Source of the DNA: Clostridia bacterium
GTDB taxonomy: Bacteria; Bacillota; Clostridia; Oscillospirales; Acutalibacteraceae
Direction: 5' to 3'
DNA length: 34,520 nucleotides
NCBI GenBank assembly: GCA_017403265.1
Contig: JAFQOJ010000042.1
Location: 1-34,520, forward strand
Shown here: positions 23,892-32,673 of the stretch, in pieces
How the letters are laid out: every line of letters starts with the position of its first letter
How positions within the stretch are numbered: the first letter of the stretch is position 1
Notes under the pieces: generated by a model
Databases searched by the model: none
Told to the model about the DNA's origin: nothing
The model's input: the letters and a program-made list of their open reading frames with translations, nothing else
Made by a program: the position numbers and the translations under genes

Positions 23892-25175
23892 ATGAAAAAT
23901 ACAAAACTTGGTACAAAATGTGTACAGGGCGGTTATCAGCCTAAAAACGGTGAGCCCCGCCAAATTCCGATTTACCAAAGCACAACATATAAATATGATA
24001 CAAGTGAGGATATGGGTAAGCTTTTTGACTTAGAGGCCTCGGGTTATTTTTATGCCCGCCTTCAAAACCCTACCTGCGACCTTGTAGCTGCTAAAATTTG
24101 TGAAATGGAGGGCGGTACTGCCGCAATGCTTACCTCTTCAGGTCAGGCAGCATCCTTTTTCTCAATCTTTAATATTGCAAGCGTGGGCGACCATATTGTA
24201 GCTTCTTCCGCTATTTATGGCGGTACTTATAACCTTTTCGCTGTAACTATGAAGCGCATGGGTATAGATTTTACCTTTATCACTCCTGACTGTACAGACG
24301 AAGAGTTTGAAGCCGCATTTAAGCCTAACACCAAGGCGGTTTTCGGCGAAACTATTGCTAACCCTGCTTTGAATGTTTTGGATATTGAACGCTTTAGCGC
24401 TATGGCACATAAGCACGGTGTGCCGCTTATTGTAGATAATACCTTTGCAACACCTGTACATTGCCGTCCTATTGAATGGGGTGCAGATATTGTAATCCAT
24501 TCTACTACTAAGTATATGGACGGTCACGGCAGTGCTGTAGGCGGTTGTATTGTAGATTCGGGAAAGTTTGATTGGACCAAGTACCCCGAAAAGTACCCCG
24601 GTTTATGCACCCCTGATGACAGCTACCACGGTGTTACTTATACCGAGCGTTTTGGATTACAAGGTGCTTATATTACAAAGTCTACCGCACAGTTAATGCG
24701 TGACTTTGGCTGCTGTCAGCAAGCACAAACCGCTTATGTTTTAAACTTAGGTCTTGAAAGTTTACACTTGCGCATTAAAAAGCATTATGAAAACGGCTTG
24801 GCAGTTGCTAAGTTTTTACAAGGTGATGACCGCATTTCTTGGGTAAGATTCCCACATTTAGAGGGCGACAAGAACTACGAATTGGCACAAAAATATATGC
24901 CAAACGGCGGTTGCGGTGTTGTAAGCTTTGGCGTCAAGGGTGGAAGACCCGCGGCAGAAGCCTTTATGAAACAGCTTAAAATGGCTAGTATTGCAACCCA
25001 CGTTGCAGATGCACGCACCTGTTGCTTGCATCCTGCTAACGCTACCCACCGTCAAATGAATGACGACGAGCTTTTAGCTGCAGGCATCACACCCGATTTA
25101 ATCCGTTTTTCTTGCGGTATTGAGGAAAGTGAAGATATTATCGCAGATATTAAGCAGGCGCTTGATAAAATTTAA
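23892..25175 (+). CDS. metY: O-acetylhomoserine sulfhydrylase / aminocarboxypropyltransferase
   Basis: A PLP enzyme of the Cys/Met metabolism family that replaces the acetyl group of O-acetylhomoserine with sulfide (or methanethiol), giving homocysteine (or methionine). Seen: CVQGGYQPKNGEPRQIPIYQSTTY, the SGQAA block, VDNTFATP, and the PLP lysine K207 in IHSTTKYMDGHG. The 427-residue length and long insert around 220-265 fit MetY rather than MetB/MetC. Its partner metA lies 18 bases downstream, and MetA's Glu111 predicts an acetyl donor, so the two form a matched sulfhydrylation pathway. Confidence 0.93.
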   Translation: MKNTKLGTKCVQGGYQPKNGEPRQIPIYQSTTYKYDTSEDMGKLFDLEASGYFYARLQNPTCDLVAAKICEMEGGTAAMLTSSGQAASFFSIFNIASVGDHIVASSAIYGGTYNLFAVTMKRMGIDFTFITPDCTDEEFEAAFKPNTKAVFGETIANPALNVLDIERFSAMAHKHGVPLIVDNTFATPVHCRPIEWGADIVIHSTTKYMDGHGSAVGGCIVDSGKFDWTKYPEKYPGLCTPDDSYHGVTYTERFGLQGAYITKSTAQLMRDFGCCQQAQTAYVLNLGLESLHLRIKKHYENGLAVAKFLQGDDRISWVRFPHLEGDKNYELAQKYMPNGGCGVVSFGVKGGRPAAEAFMKQLKMASIATHVADARTCCLHPANATHRQMNDDELLAAGITPDLIRFSCGIEESEDIIADIKQALDKI

Positions 25176-25193
25176 TTAAAAGGATATAGATAT

Positions 25194-26111
25194 ATGCCTA
25201 TTAGAATACCAAATGATTTACCGGCAGTAAAAACTTTAAATGACGAAAATATCTTTGTTATGACCGAAACCAGAGCTATAACACAGGATATTCGCCCTTT
25301 AAAAATATTGCTTTTGAATCTTATGCCTAAAAAGATTGAAACCGAAACTCAGTTGTCACGTCTTTTGGGCAACTCACCTTTACAGGTAGAGCTGGAACTT
25401 ATACACACAAAAAGCCATTTATCTAAAAATACTCCGCAAGAGCATATGCTGGCTTTTTATAAAACCTTTGATGATGTTAAGCACCGCACCTTTGACGGTA
25501 TGATTATTACGGGCGCACCTGTTGAACTAATGCCTTTTTGCGAGGTTGAATATTGGGAAGAGCTATGCGAAATTATGGAGTGGACCAAAACCCACGTTCA
25601 CAGTACTTTTCATATTTGTTGGGGTGCTCAGGCAGGCCTTTATTACCATTTTGGTATAGATAAAAAGGTATTACCCGCTAAAATGTTCGGCGTTTTTCCA
25701 CATACAGTTGATTATAAAAAATCTATTTTGTTCCGTGGCTTTGATGATGTGTTTATGGTGCCACATTCAAGGCATACAACTATAGATGATGAAAAGGTCA
25801 AAAAATGCAAAAAGCTTAAGATTTTAGCTTCTTCCGAAGAGGCAGGAATATATGCTTTAGCCACTAAAAACGGCAAACAAATTTTTATAACCGGCCATTC
25901 TGAATACGATGCCGAAACCTTAGCTAACGAGTATTTTAGAGATTTAAGTCAAGGAAAGCCAATTGATATACCAAAAAATTATTTCCCAGAAAATAATCCG
26001 GAAAATAAACCTGTGGTTAGTTGGCGCTCACACGCTAATTTACTTTATTCAAACTGGCTTAACTATTTTGTATATCAAACAACACCATACGATATTGAAA
26101 AGATTAAATAA
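25194..26111 (+). CDS. metA: Homoserine O-acetyltransferase, MetA family
   Basis: A 305-residue enzyme acylating L-homoserine, the committed step of methionine synthesis. Catalytic residues fall exactly where expected: Cys142 (HICWGAQAG), His235 and Glu237 (TGHSEYD). Residue 111 is Glu (TGAPVE), as in B. cereus MetA which uses acetyl-CoA, rather than Gly as in succinyl-CoA-using enterobacterial MetA. Ribosome site AAAAGGA before the ATG. Last gene of the T-box operon, followed directly by a terminator. Confidence 0.95.
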   Translation: MPIRIPNDLPAVKTLNDENIFVMTETRAITQDIRPLKILLLNLMPKKIETETQLSRLLGNSPLQVELELIHTKSHLSKNTPQEHMLAFYKTFDDVKHRTFDGMIITGAPVELMPFCEVEYWEELCEIMEWTKTHVHSTFHICWGAQAGLYYHFGIDKKVLPAKMFGVFPHTVDYKKSILFRGFDDVFMVPHSRHTTIDDEKVKKCKKLKILASSEEAGIYALATKNGKQIFITGHSEYDAETLANEYFRDLSQGKPIDIPKNYFPENNPENKPVVSWRSHANLLYSNWLNYFVYQTTPYDIEKIK

Positions 26112-26112
26112 A

Positions 26113-26147
26113 ACTAGCGGTTGGCTTTTAGCTGACCGTTATTTTTG
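26113..26147 (+). terminator. Terminator after metA
   Basis: CGGTTGGC pairs (with two wobble pairs) to GCTGACCG, then TTATTTTT. Confidence 0.8.
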
Positions 26148-26149
26148 TA

Positions 26150-26178
26150 TTGACACAAGGAATAAAATATGTTATATT
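26150..26178 (+). promoter_or_regulatory. Promoter of the hydrogenase maturation operon
   Basis: TTGACA (26150-26155), 17-base spacer, TATATT (26173-26178): a strong sigma-A type promoter. The RNA would start near 26185, leaving a leader of about 137 nt before the coding start. Confidence 0.85.
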
Positions 26179-26184
26179 ATGCTT

Positions 26185-26321
26185 GAAATCTGACATGAAG
26201 ATTTCCGTAAATATTTTTACGGTTTTCTGGGTGAAAGATGCACAGATAAAAATATGCTTTATGGTATATTTGACCGCATCGTATCCCGATGCGGTTTTTT
26301 GTTATTAAAAGGAGAATTTGT
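26185..26321 (+). promoter_or_regulatory. Structured leader with attenuator-like terminator, candidate riboswitch of unassigned class
   Basis: From the predicted start the leader can form consecutive hairpins: GAAATCT/AGATTTC (26185-26205), CCGTAA/TTACGG (26205-26222) and AATATGC/GTATATT (26251-26270). Then comes an intrinsic terminator, CCGCATCG/CGATGCGG plus six T (26274-26300), ending nine bases before the AAAGGAG ribosome site. The segment GATGC at 26237-26241 can pair with GCATC of the terminator arm and act as antiterminator. I recognise no known riboswitch class. A simple leader without ligand control is also possible. Confidence 0.6.
26274..26300 (+). terminator. Attenuator hairpin before the TM1266-type gene
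   Basis: Eight-base-pair perfect stem (CCGCATCG paired with CGATGCGG, loop TATCC) followed by TTTTTT. It lies between the promoter and the first gene of the same transcript, so it must be regulated or partial. Confidence 0.9.
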
Positions 26322-26582
26322 ATGGAAACACGAGTTGCAGTAATGGGCATTATTGTAGAAGAATTAGGCTCGGTAGAAGCGCTTAATGCATTATTGCATG
26401 AATATGGGTGCTATATTATTGGCCGAATGGGGCTTCCCTATAGAGAAAAAAATATAAATATTGTTTCAATCGCTATAGATGCTCCGCAGGACACAATATC
26501 CGCCCTTTCGGGAAAAATTGGAAAGATAACGGGCGTTAGTGTAAAAACCGCCTATTCGAATGTGATTACCAATGAAAAATAA
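26322..26582 (+). CDS. TM1266-type iron-only hydrogenase system regulator
   Basis: An 86-residue ACT-like protein of the kind found almost always with [FeFe]-hydrogenase maturation genes and named putative hydrogenase system regulator. Blocks seen: RVAVMGIIVEELGSVEALNALLHEYG, IIGRMGLPYREKNINIVSIAIDAP and the ending SVKTAYSNV. The function is not established; by fold and context it may bind a small ligand and modulate the system. I chose ATG at 26322 (AAAAGGAG site); an upstream in-frame ATG at 26289 lies within the terminator hairpin. Overlaps hydE by 11 bases. Confidence 0.9.
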   Translation: METRVAVMGIIVEELGSVEALNALLHEYGCYIIGRMGLPYREKNINIVSIAIDAPQDTISALSGKIGKITGVSVKTAYSNVITNEK

Positions 26583-27624
26583 TCTTTACTTACTGATTGA
26601 TAAGCTTGCAAGTGAGCATAGTCTTTCGTGTCAAGAATACGAGCTATTACTTGACGGCCGCACACCAGAACTTTCAGAATACGCGGCAAAAAAAGCGGTA
26701 GAACTTCGTCAAGCCGTTTACGGAAATGATGTATATATACGCGGTCTTATAGAAATTAGTAATATATGTAAAAATGATTGTCTTTATTGCGGAATCCGCC
26801 ATAGTAATAAAAGCTGTGTGAGATACCGCTTGAGTGAACAAGAAATTTTGTCTTGTTGTGAAGAAGGCTACACACTCGGCTTTCGCACCTTTGTTTTGCA
26901 GGGCGGTGAAGACCCCTTCTTTACTGATGAATTTCTTTGCGGTTTAATTAGCAATATTAAAAATAAATATCCCGACTGTGCGGTCACATTATCGCTTGGG
27001 GAACGAAGTTTCCAAAGCTATAAAGCGCTTTTTGAAGCGGGTGCCGACCGTTATCTACTCCGTCACGAAACGGCAGACCCCGATTTATACCGCAAGCTTC
27101 ACCCTGAAAATATGTCGCTTGAAAATAGGTTAAAGTGCCTTAAAAACCTAAAAGAAATCGGTTATCAAACAGGGTGTGGCTTTATGGTGAGGGCACCTTA
27201 CCAAACCAACCGTTCTTTAGCAATGGACCTAAAGTTTGTAGAAGAGTTTCGCCCTGATATGTGCGGAATAGGTCCCTTTATTCCACACGCGGCAACACCA
27301 TTTTGTGAATTCCCGTCGGGAACGCTTGAAGAAACTCTGTTTTTACTCTCACTTTTAAGACTTATCGACCCAACACTTTTACTGCCTGCAACCACTGCCT
27401 TAGGTACTATTGATGCAAATGGTCGTGAAAAGGGTATTTTAGCGGGGGCTAATGTGGTCATGCCTAATCTTTCACCTGTAGATGTTCGTAAAAAATACGA
27501 GCTATACAATAACAAAATCTGTACAGGTGAAGAATCAGCTCAGGCGAAAGAAGCGCTTAGTCGCCGTATGGAAGCCATAGGCTATAAGCTTGTTACCGAC
27601 CGCGGTGACCGAAAAGAATGTTAA
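26572..27624 (+). CDS. hydE: [FeFe]-hydrogenase H-cluster radical SAM maturase HydE
   Basis: A radical SAM enzyme needed for assembling the H-cluster 2Fe subcluster, acting on HydG's Fe(CO)2(CN)-cysteine product. The radical SAM triplet C66, C70, C73 (CKNDCLYC) is present, with typical flanks YIRGLIEISNIC and FVLQGGEDP. 350 residues is the normal length. No separate ribosome site is visible, and it overlaps the preceding gene by 11 bases, suggesting translational coupling. Confidence 0.96.
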   Translation: MKNNLYLLIDKLASEHSLSCQEYELLLDGRTPELSEYAAKKAVELRQAVYGNDVYIRGLIEISNICKNDCLYCGIRHSNKSCVRYRLSEQEILSCCEEGYTLGFRTFVLQGGEDPFFTDEFLCGLISNIKNKYPDCAVTLSLGERSFQSYKALFEAGADRYLLRHETADPDLYRKLHPENMSLENRLKCLKNLKEIGYQTGCGFMVRAPYQTNRSLAMDLKFVEEFRPDMCGIGPFIPHAATPFCEFPSGTLEETLFLLSLLRLIDPTLLLPATTALGTIDANGREKGILAGANVVMPNLSPVDVRKKYELYNNKICTGEESAQAKEALSRRMEAIGYKLVTDRGDRKEC

Positions 27625-27661
27625 TTTTAATGTTTTAGATATAAGAAAGAAGGAAAAATAA

Positions 27662-29110
27662 ATGGCAAAATATAATCCAAAATCATTAAAAGCGGAAGAA
27701 TTTATAAGTCACGAAGAAATTTTAGAAACCATCCGCTATGCAGAAGAAAATAAACATAATATTGCTTTAATTGATAGCTTGCTCGAAAAAGCAAGACCTA
27801 AAATAACCGCAAACGGTGTGCATTGTGAGGGTCTTACCCACCGCGAAGCTTCGGTTTTGCTTGCTTGTGATATTCCCGAAAAGGTGGAAGAAATGTATCG
27901 CCTCGCCGAAGAAATCAAATTAGCATTTTACGGTAACCGTATTGTTATGTTTGCACCGTTATACCTTTCAAACTACTGTGTAAACGGTTGTGTTTACTGT
28001 CCTTATCACTATAAAAATAAGCATATTGCCCGTAAAAAACTAAGTCAGGAAGAGATTCGCAACGAGGTAATTGCTTTACAGGATATGGGACATAAGCGCT
28101 TGGCTATTGAATCGGGTGAAGACCCTGTTAACAGCCCGATAGAATACATATTGGAAAGCATTAAAACTATTTACAGTATTCAGCACAAAAACGGTGCAAT
28201 CCGCCGTGTCAATGTAAATATTGCCGCTACTACTGTAGAAAATTACCGCAAGCTAAAGGAAGCAGGTATCGGCACTTACATACTTTTCCAAGAAACCTAT
28301 CATAAGGAAAGCTATTTAGAGCTTCACCCAACAGGACCTAAGCACGATTATGATTATCATACCGAAGCAATGGACCGCGCTATGCAGGGCGGAATCGATG
28401 ATGTTGGTTTGGGTGTTTTATTCGGGCTTGAAAGATATCAGTATGAATTTGCAGGCCTTCTTATGCATGCAGAACATTTAGAAGCAGTACACGGTGTAGG
28501 TCCGCACACCATTAGCGTTCCGCGTATAAAGCGTGCTGACGATATTGACCCCGATGTTTTTGATAATGGAATCCCCGATGAAATTTTCGAGAAAATTATT
28601 GCTTGTATCCGTATTGCCGTTCCATATACCGGTATGATTATTTCTACAAGAGAAAGCGAAGCCGTACGCGGTAGAGCATTAAAGCTTGGCATTTCGCAAA
28701 TAAGCGGTGCTTCGCGTACTTCGGTTGGCGGATATACTGAAGAGGAACGCAACCATGATTCTGAGCAGTTTGATGTTTCAGACCAAAGAACATTGGACGA
28801 AGTTGTAAATTGGCTTATGAAGCTCGGGTATATTCCGTCCTTCTGTACCGCTTGCTACCGCGAGGGTAGAACGGGTGACCGCTTTATGAGTCTTTGCAAA
28901 AACGGTCAGATTTTAAACTGCTGTCATCCAAATGCGCTTATGACTCTTAGCGAATACCTTGTAGATTATGCAAGTGAAGAAACCAAAAAGGTAGGTTTCG
29001 AGCTTATTGAACGCGAGCTTCAAAAGATTCCCGCAGAAAAGGTGTGCAAAATTGCTACCGAAAATATTGAGCAAATTAAAAACTCTAACCGCCGTGACTT
29101 CCGTTTCTAA
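27662..29110 (+). CDS. hydG: [FeFe]-hydrogenase H-cluster radical SAM maturase HydG
   Basis: A radical SAM tyrosine lyase, ThiH-related, that splits tyrosine to yield CO and cyanide ligands and builds an Fe(CO)2(CN)-Cys unit. N-terminal triplet C106, C110, C113 (CVNGCVYC); the HydG-specific C-terminal motif C-x2-C-x22-C is intact (CTAC ... NCC). 482 residues, full length. AAGGA ribosome site; 37 bases after hydE and 47 before hydF. Confidence 0.97.
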   Translation: MAKYNPKSLKAEEFISHEEILETIRYAEENKHNIALIDSLLEKARPKITANGVHCEGLTHREASVLLACDIPEKVEEMYRLAEEIKLAFYGNRIVMFAPLYLSNYCVNGCVYCPYHYKNKHIARKKLSQEEIRNEVIALQDMGHKRLAIESGEDPVNSPIEYILESIKTIYSIQHKNGAIRRVNVNIAATTVENYRKLKEAGIGTYILFQETYHKESYLELHPTGPKHDYDYHTEAMDRAMQGGIDDVGLGVLFGLERYQYEFAGLLMHAEHLEAVHGVGPHTISVPRIKRADDIDPDVFDNGIPDEIFEKIIACIRIAVPYTGMIISTRESEAVRGRALKLGISQISGASRTSVGGYTEEERNHDSEQFDVSDQRTLDEVVNWLMKLGYIPSFCTACYREGRTGDRFMSLCKNGQILNCCHPNALMTLSEYLVDYASEETKKVGFELIERELQKIPAEKVCKIATENIEQIKNSNRRDFRF

Positions 29111-29157
29111 TAATACTTGAAAAATTTTATGCAAAATCTATTTAAGGAGGAATTATT

Positions 29158-30363
29158 ATGAGTCTTAACACTGCTGCTTCTGCCGAAAGGGTGCATATAG
29201 GCTTTTTTGGTATGCGTAATGCGGGTAAATCAAGCTTGGTTAATGCCGTAACAGGACAGCAGTTATCTGTTGTATCAGATGTAAAGGGCACTACAACTGA
29301 CCCTGTTAAAAAGGCAATGGAATTACTTCCTATGGGTCCCGTTGTTATTATAGATACTCCCGGAATTGATGATGAAGGGGAGCTTGGTGAACAACGCGTT
29401 AAAAAAGCTTTAGAAATTCTTCGCCAAACGGATATTGCAATATTGGTTGTTGATGCGAAAAAGGGATTGAGTAAAGCGGATAATGAGTTAATTAACCTTT
29501 TTAAAAAGCGAAATCTACCTTATGTTACGGTTTATAATAAGGCGGATTTGCTGTCAACTGTACCAAATGATACTCAAAACGAAGCTTATGTTAGCGCGAA
29601 TACGCTTTTAGGTATAAATGCCCTAAAGGAAAAAATTGCCGCTATGGCTAAAGCTTCAAAAAGTGACCGAAAAATTGTTTCGGATTTGGTAGCAAAGGGC
29701 GATACTGTAATACTTGTTACCCCGATTGATGCCGCCGCCCCTAAGGGAAGACTTATTTTACCGCAGCAACAAACACTTCGTGAGCTTTTGGATATTGGCG
29801 TGGTTTCATTGGTGGTACGCGAAACCGAGCTTAAAAATGCGCTTGAATCGCTCAAAACCCCACCGAAACTTGTTATTACCGATTCGCAGGTATTCGGTTT
29901 AGTTGATAAAGAAGTTCCCAAAACAGTACAGCTTACATCATTTTCTATTCTTTTTGCTCGTTATAAGGGTGACCTTGCTACAGTTGTAGGCGGTGCGGCA
30001 AAATTAGATCGCCTGCAAGACGGTGATAAAATCTTAATATCTGAGGGTTGCACACACCACCGCCAATGCAACGATATAGGAACAGTAAAGCTGCCTGGTT
30101 GGATTGATAACTACACAGGTAAAAAGCTTTTCTATTCGTTTACTTCGGGCGGTCAGTTCCCCGAAGATTTATCGCAGTATGCACTGGTTGTTCACTGTGG
30201 CGGCTGTATGCTTAACGAAGCGGAAATGAAATCTCGTTTAGAGCTTTGTAACGAACAAGGTATACCGGTTATAAATTACGGTATTGCCATAGCGCAAATG
30301 CACGGTATTTTAAAGCGTTCGTTAGAGCCGTTCCCCGATTTGTTAAATATTTTAAAAAAATAA
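29158..30363 (+). CDS. hydF: [FeFe]-hydrogenase H-cluster maturation GTPase HydF
   Basis: The scaffold GTPase on which the 2Fe subcluster is assembled before delivery to the hydrogenase. G1 GMRNAGKSS (18-26), G3 DTPG (66-69), G4 NKAD (127-130); the C-terminal cluster-binding domain has CTH (C298, H300) and HCGGC (C347, C350), the CxH/HCxxC motif of HydF. 401 residues, full length. AAGGAGG ribosome site. Last gene of the operon, with a strong terminator 13 bases later. No hydrogenase structural gene is in the window. Confidence 0.97.
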   Translation: MSLNTAASAERVHIGFFGMRNAGKSSLVNAVTGQQLSVVSDVKGTTTDPVKKAMELLPMGPVVIIDTPGIDDEGELGEQRVKKALEILRQTDIAILVVDAKKGLSKADNELINLFKKRNLPYVTVYNKADLLSTVPNDTQNEAYVSANTLLGINALKEKIAAMAKASKSDRKIVSDLVAKGDTVILVTPIDAAAPKGRLILPQQQTLRELLDIGVVSLVVRETELKNALESLKTPPKLVITDSQVFGLVDKEVPKTVQLTSFSILFARYKGDLATVVGGAAKLDRLQDGDKILISEGCTHHRQCNDIGTVKLPGWIDNYTGKKLFYSFTSGGQFPEDLSQYALVVHCGGCMLNEAEMKSRLELCNEQGIPVINYGIAIAQMHGILKRSLEPFPDLLNILKK

Positions 30364-30375
30364 ATTAACAAAAAT

Positions 30376-30414
30376 AACACCCGTTATCCTTTTTTAAAGA
30401 TAGCGGGTGTTTTA
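30376..30414 (+). terminator. Terminator after hydF
   Basis: AACACCCGTTATC pairs with GATAGCGGGTGTT (one wobble or mismatch) and ends in TTTTATATTTT. Confidence 0.9.
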
Positions 30415-30463
30415 TATTTTAAAAATGCAAGTGAAATTTGTCGACAAGAAAAAAATTTTAAAA

Positions 30464-30493
30464 GTATCTTCAGTACATATAAAGGCAATAATG
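30464..30493 (+). promoter_or_regulatory. Candidate forespore (sigma-F/sigma-G type) promoter of sigG
   Basis: GTATC (30464-30468), a 15-base spacer, then GGCAATAATG (30484-30493) resembles the sigma-F/sigma-G consensus (GHATR at -35; GGNNANAHTR at -10), with one -35 mismatch. It lies 24 bases before the sigG start, as expected for forespore-specific autoregulated sigG. Confidence 0.5.
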
Positions 30494-30516
30494 TTTATGT
30501 ATTGCGAGGTGCCGAT

Positions 30517-31278
30517 ATGTATAATAAAGTTTCAATTTGCGGTGTAGATACTTCTAAACTGCCTATTTTAAAAGAAAGCGAAAAAATGGAGCTTTTAAAA
30601 AAGGCAAGACAGGGTAATAAATATGCCCGAGAAAGCCTTATAAACGGCAATTTAAGGTTAGTGCTAAGTGTTATAAAGCGGTTTACGGGCAGGGGCGAAA
30701 ATCTTGATGATTTATTCCAAGTAGGGTGTATAGGGCTTATAAAATCAATCGATAATTTTGATATTAGTCAAAATGTGCGGTTTTCCACCTATGCGGTACC
30801 TATGATTATAGGTGAAATTAGGCGGTATTTAAGGGATAACAATTTAATAAGGGTTAGCCGTTCTATAAAGGATACCGCATATCGCGCAATGCAGGTAAAG
30901 GAAATGCTAACGCAAAAGGGTGTAACAGAGCCCACCGTTTCAGATATTGCAAAGGAACTGGAGCTGCCTATAGAAGATGTTGTAATAGCGCTTGAAAGCA
31001 TAGTTTCGCCAATGTCAATATACGACCCTGTTTATTCCGATGGCGGCGATACAATATATGTTCTTGACCAATTGGGAGATAATAATGACGATAAAAATTG
31101 GTTACAGGAAATTGCGTTTCGTGATGCGATTGAAAATTTAAGCGAACGCGAAAAGCATATTTTGTCGCTTAGGTTTATGCGCGGTATGACTCAAATGGAG
31201 GTTTCCGAAGAAATTGGAATTTCGCAAGCGCAGGTATCCCGCCTTGAAAAAGGCGCTATTGATAAAATAAAATCATAA
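30517..31278 (+). CDS. sigG: RNA polymerase sporulation sigma factor sigma-G
   Basis: A sigma-70-family factor directing late forespore transcription. The opening MYNKVSICGVDTSKLPILK and GNLRLVLSVIKRFTGRGE with DDLFQVGCIGLIKSIDNFD are hallmark SigG sequence. Region 2 spans about 46-115, region 3 about 120-165 and region 4 about 200-253 with HTH MTQMEVSEEIGISQAQVSRLE. I chose ATG at 30517 (GAGGTG site) over a TTG at 30502; the result is 253 residues, close to B. subtilis SigG. Unlike the usual spoIIG-sigG arrangement, no sigE/spoIIGA is upstream here; hydF and a terminator are. A sugar ABC operon follows 51 bases later with no terminator between. Confidence 0.95.
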   Translation: MYNKVSICGVDTSKLPILKESEKMELLKKARQGNKYARESLINGNLRLVLSVIKRFTGRGENLDDLFQVGCIGLIKSIDNFDISQNVRFSTYAVPMIIGEIRRYLRDNNLIRVSRSIKDTAYRAMQVKEMLTQKGVTEPTVSDIAKELELPIEDVVIALESIVSPMSIYDPVYSDGGDTIYVLDQLGDNNDDKNWLQEIAFRDAIENLSEREKHILSLRFMRGMTQMEVSEEIGISQAQVSRLEKGAIDKIKS

Positions 31279-31329
31279 TTTTTAAATAATGTGGAAAAGT
31301 ATTACTAACAAAATTATGGAGGACTTTTT

Positions 31330-32673
31330 ATGAAAAGAAAACTATTAAGCGGTTTTTTGGCAGTAATTTGTATTATTTCTACCCTTGCGCTTGCAGGTTG
31401 TAGAAATAAGGCGGAGGCCAATAAAAACCTTATTTATTTTTTAAACTTTAAGCCCGAATCGGCAAAGGGTTATGAAGAATTAGCAAAAAAATATGAAGCC
31501 GAAAAGGGAATTGCGGTTAAGGTTGTAACGGCGGCAGCCAACACCTACGAGCAAACCTTAAAATCCGAAATTGCTAAAACCGAGGCACCTACAATTTTTC
31601 AGGTAAACGGTCCTATAGGGTATGATGCGTGGAAGGATTATTGCCTTGATATTAAGGACAGTAAGCTTTATTCATATTTAAGTGATAAATCCTTAGCTAT
31701 AAAGGACGGCGATGGCGTTTATGCGGTGCCTTATGTTGTAGAAGGCTACGGTATAATTTACAATAATGCTATTATGGATAAATATTTTGCACTTGAAGGT
31801 CGTCAAAAAAGCATCAATAAGGTAAGCGAAATTAAAAATTTTGAAACCTTAAAAACTGTAGTAGAGGATATGCAGAAGCATAAAAAAGCATTGGGGATAG
31901 AGGGTGTTTTTGCTTCGACCTCGCTTTCAAGCGGTGAAGATTGGCGCTGGCAGACACATCTATTGAATATTCCGCTTTATTATGAATATAAAAATCGCGA
32001 CAAGGACGCAACCTTAGAGCTTTTGGATGCAAAGCAAATTGAATTTAAATACGAAAATAACTTTAAAAATATATTTGACCTTTATACAAACAATTCTTTA
32101 ACCGATAAAAAGCTTTTAGGCTCTAAATCGGTTGCTGATTCTATGGCTGAATTTGCTCTAGGTAAGGCTGCTATGGTGCAAAACGGCAACTGGGCATGGT
32201 CACAAATTTCGGATGTTAAGGGTAACACCGTAAAGGCAGACGACATTAAAATGTTACCGATTTATACAGGTATAAAGGGCGAAGAAAACAGCGGTATTGC
32301 AATTGGTACCGAAAATTATTTTGCTATAAACAAAAATGTAAGCGAAGAAAAGCGAAAAGCGTCACTCGATTTTCTTGATTGGCTATTTTCTAGTGATACA
32401 GGTAAAAAATATGTTACCGAGAAGCTAGGCTTTATAACACCCTTTAATACTTTTTCGGATGATGAGAAGCCTAATGACCCCTTAGCGCGTGAGATTTCGC
32501 GTTATTTGGAAGACGGCGACAAAGAAGTAGTGCCTTGGATTTTCACAGGTTTCCCAAGTGAAAACTTTAAAAAGGAAACGGGCAACGCGTTGCTCGAGTA
32601 TGTTCAAGGCGCTAAAAAATGGGAAGAAGTGCGTGATACAGTTAAAAATAAATGGAAGAGTGAACGAAAATAA
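31330..32673 (+). CDS. Sugar ABC transporter substrate-binding lipoprotein
   Basis: A 447-residue family 1 extracellular solute-binding protein, lipid-anchored. The signal peptide with lipobox LALAGC is at the N-terminus (Cys24), preceded by MKRK and a hydrophobic stretch. Mature blocks include NLIYFLNFKPESAKGYEELAKKYE and FLDWLFSSDTGKKYV, typical of sugar-binding proteins. It would bind a mono- or oligosaccharide and pass it to the two permeases encoded directly after. GGAGGA ribosome site. The ATPase of this system is not in the window, so a shared MsmK/UgpC-type ATPase encoded elsewhere may serve it. Confidence 0.93.
   Translation: MKRKLLSGFLAVICIISTLALAGCRNKAEANKNLIYFLNFKPESAKGYEELAKKYEAEKGIAVKVVTAAANTYEQTLKSEIAKTEAPTIFQVNGPIGYDAWKDYCLDIKDSKLYSYLSDKSLAIKDGDGVYAVPYVVEGYGIIYNNAIMDKYFALEGRQKSINKVSEIKNFETLKTVVEDMQKHKKALGIEGVFASTSLSSGEDWRWQTHLLNIPLYYEYKNRDKDATLELLDAKQIEFKYENNFKNIFDLYTNNSLTDKKLLGSKSVADSMAEFALGKAAMVQNGNWAWSQISDVKGNTVKADDIKMLPIYTGIKGEENSGIAIGTENYFAINKNVSEEKRKASLDFLDWLFSSDTGKKYVTEKLGFITPFNTFSDDEKPNDPLAREISRYLEDGDKEVVPWIFTGFPSENFKKETGNALLEYVQGAKKWEEVRDTVKNKWKSERK

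Noticed and set aside
25120-25200. SAM riboswitch before metY/metA
   Set aside because: Gaps between these genes are under 20 bases, too short for any riboswitch; control comes from the upstream T-box.
26289-26321. Upstream ATG as start of the TM1266-type gene
   Set aside because: It falls within the terminator hairpin and has no ribosome site; ATG 26322 has AAAAGGAG.
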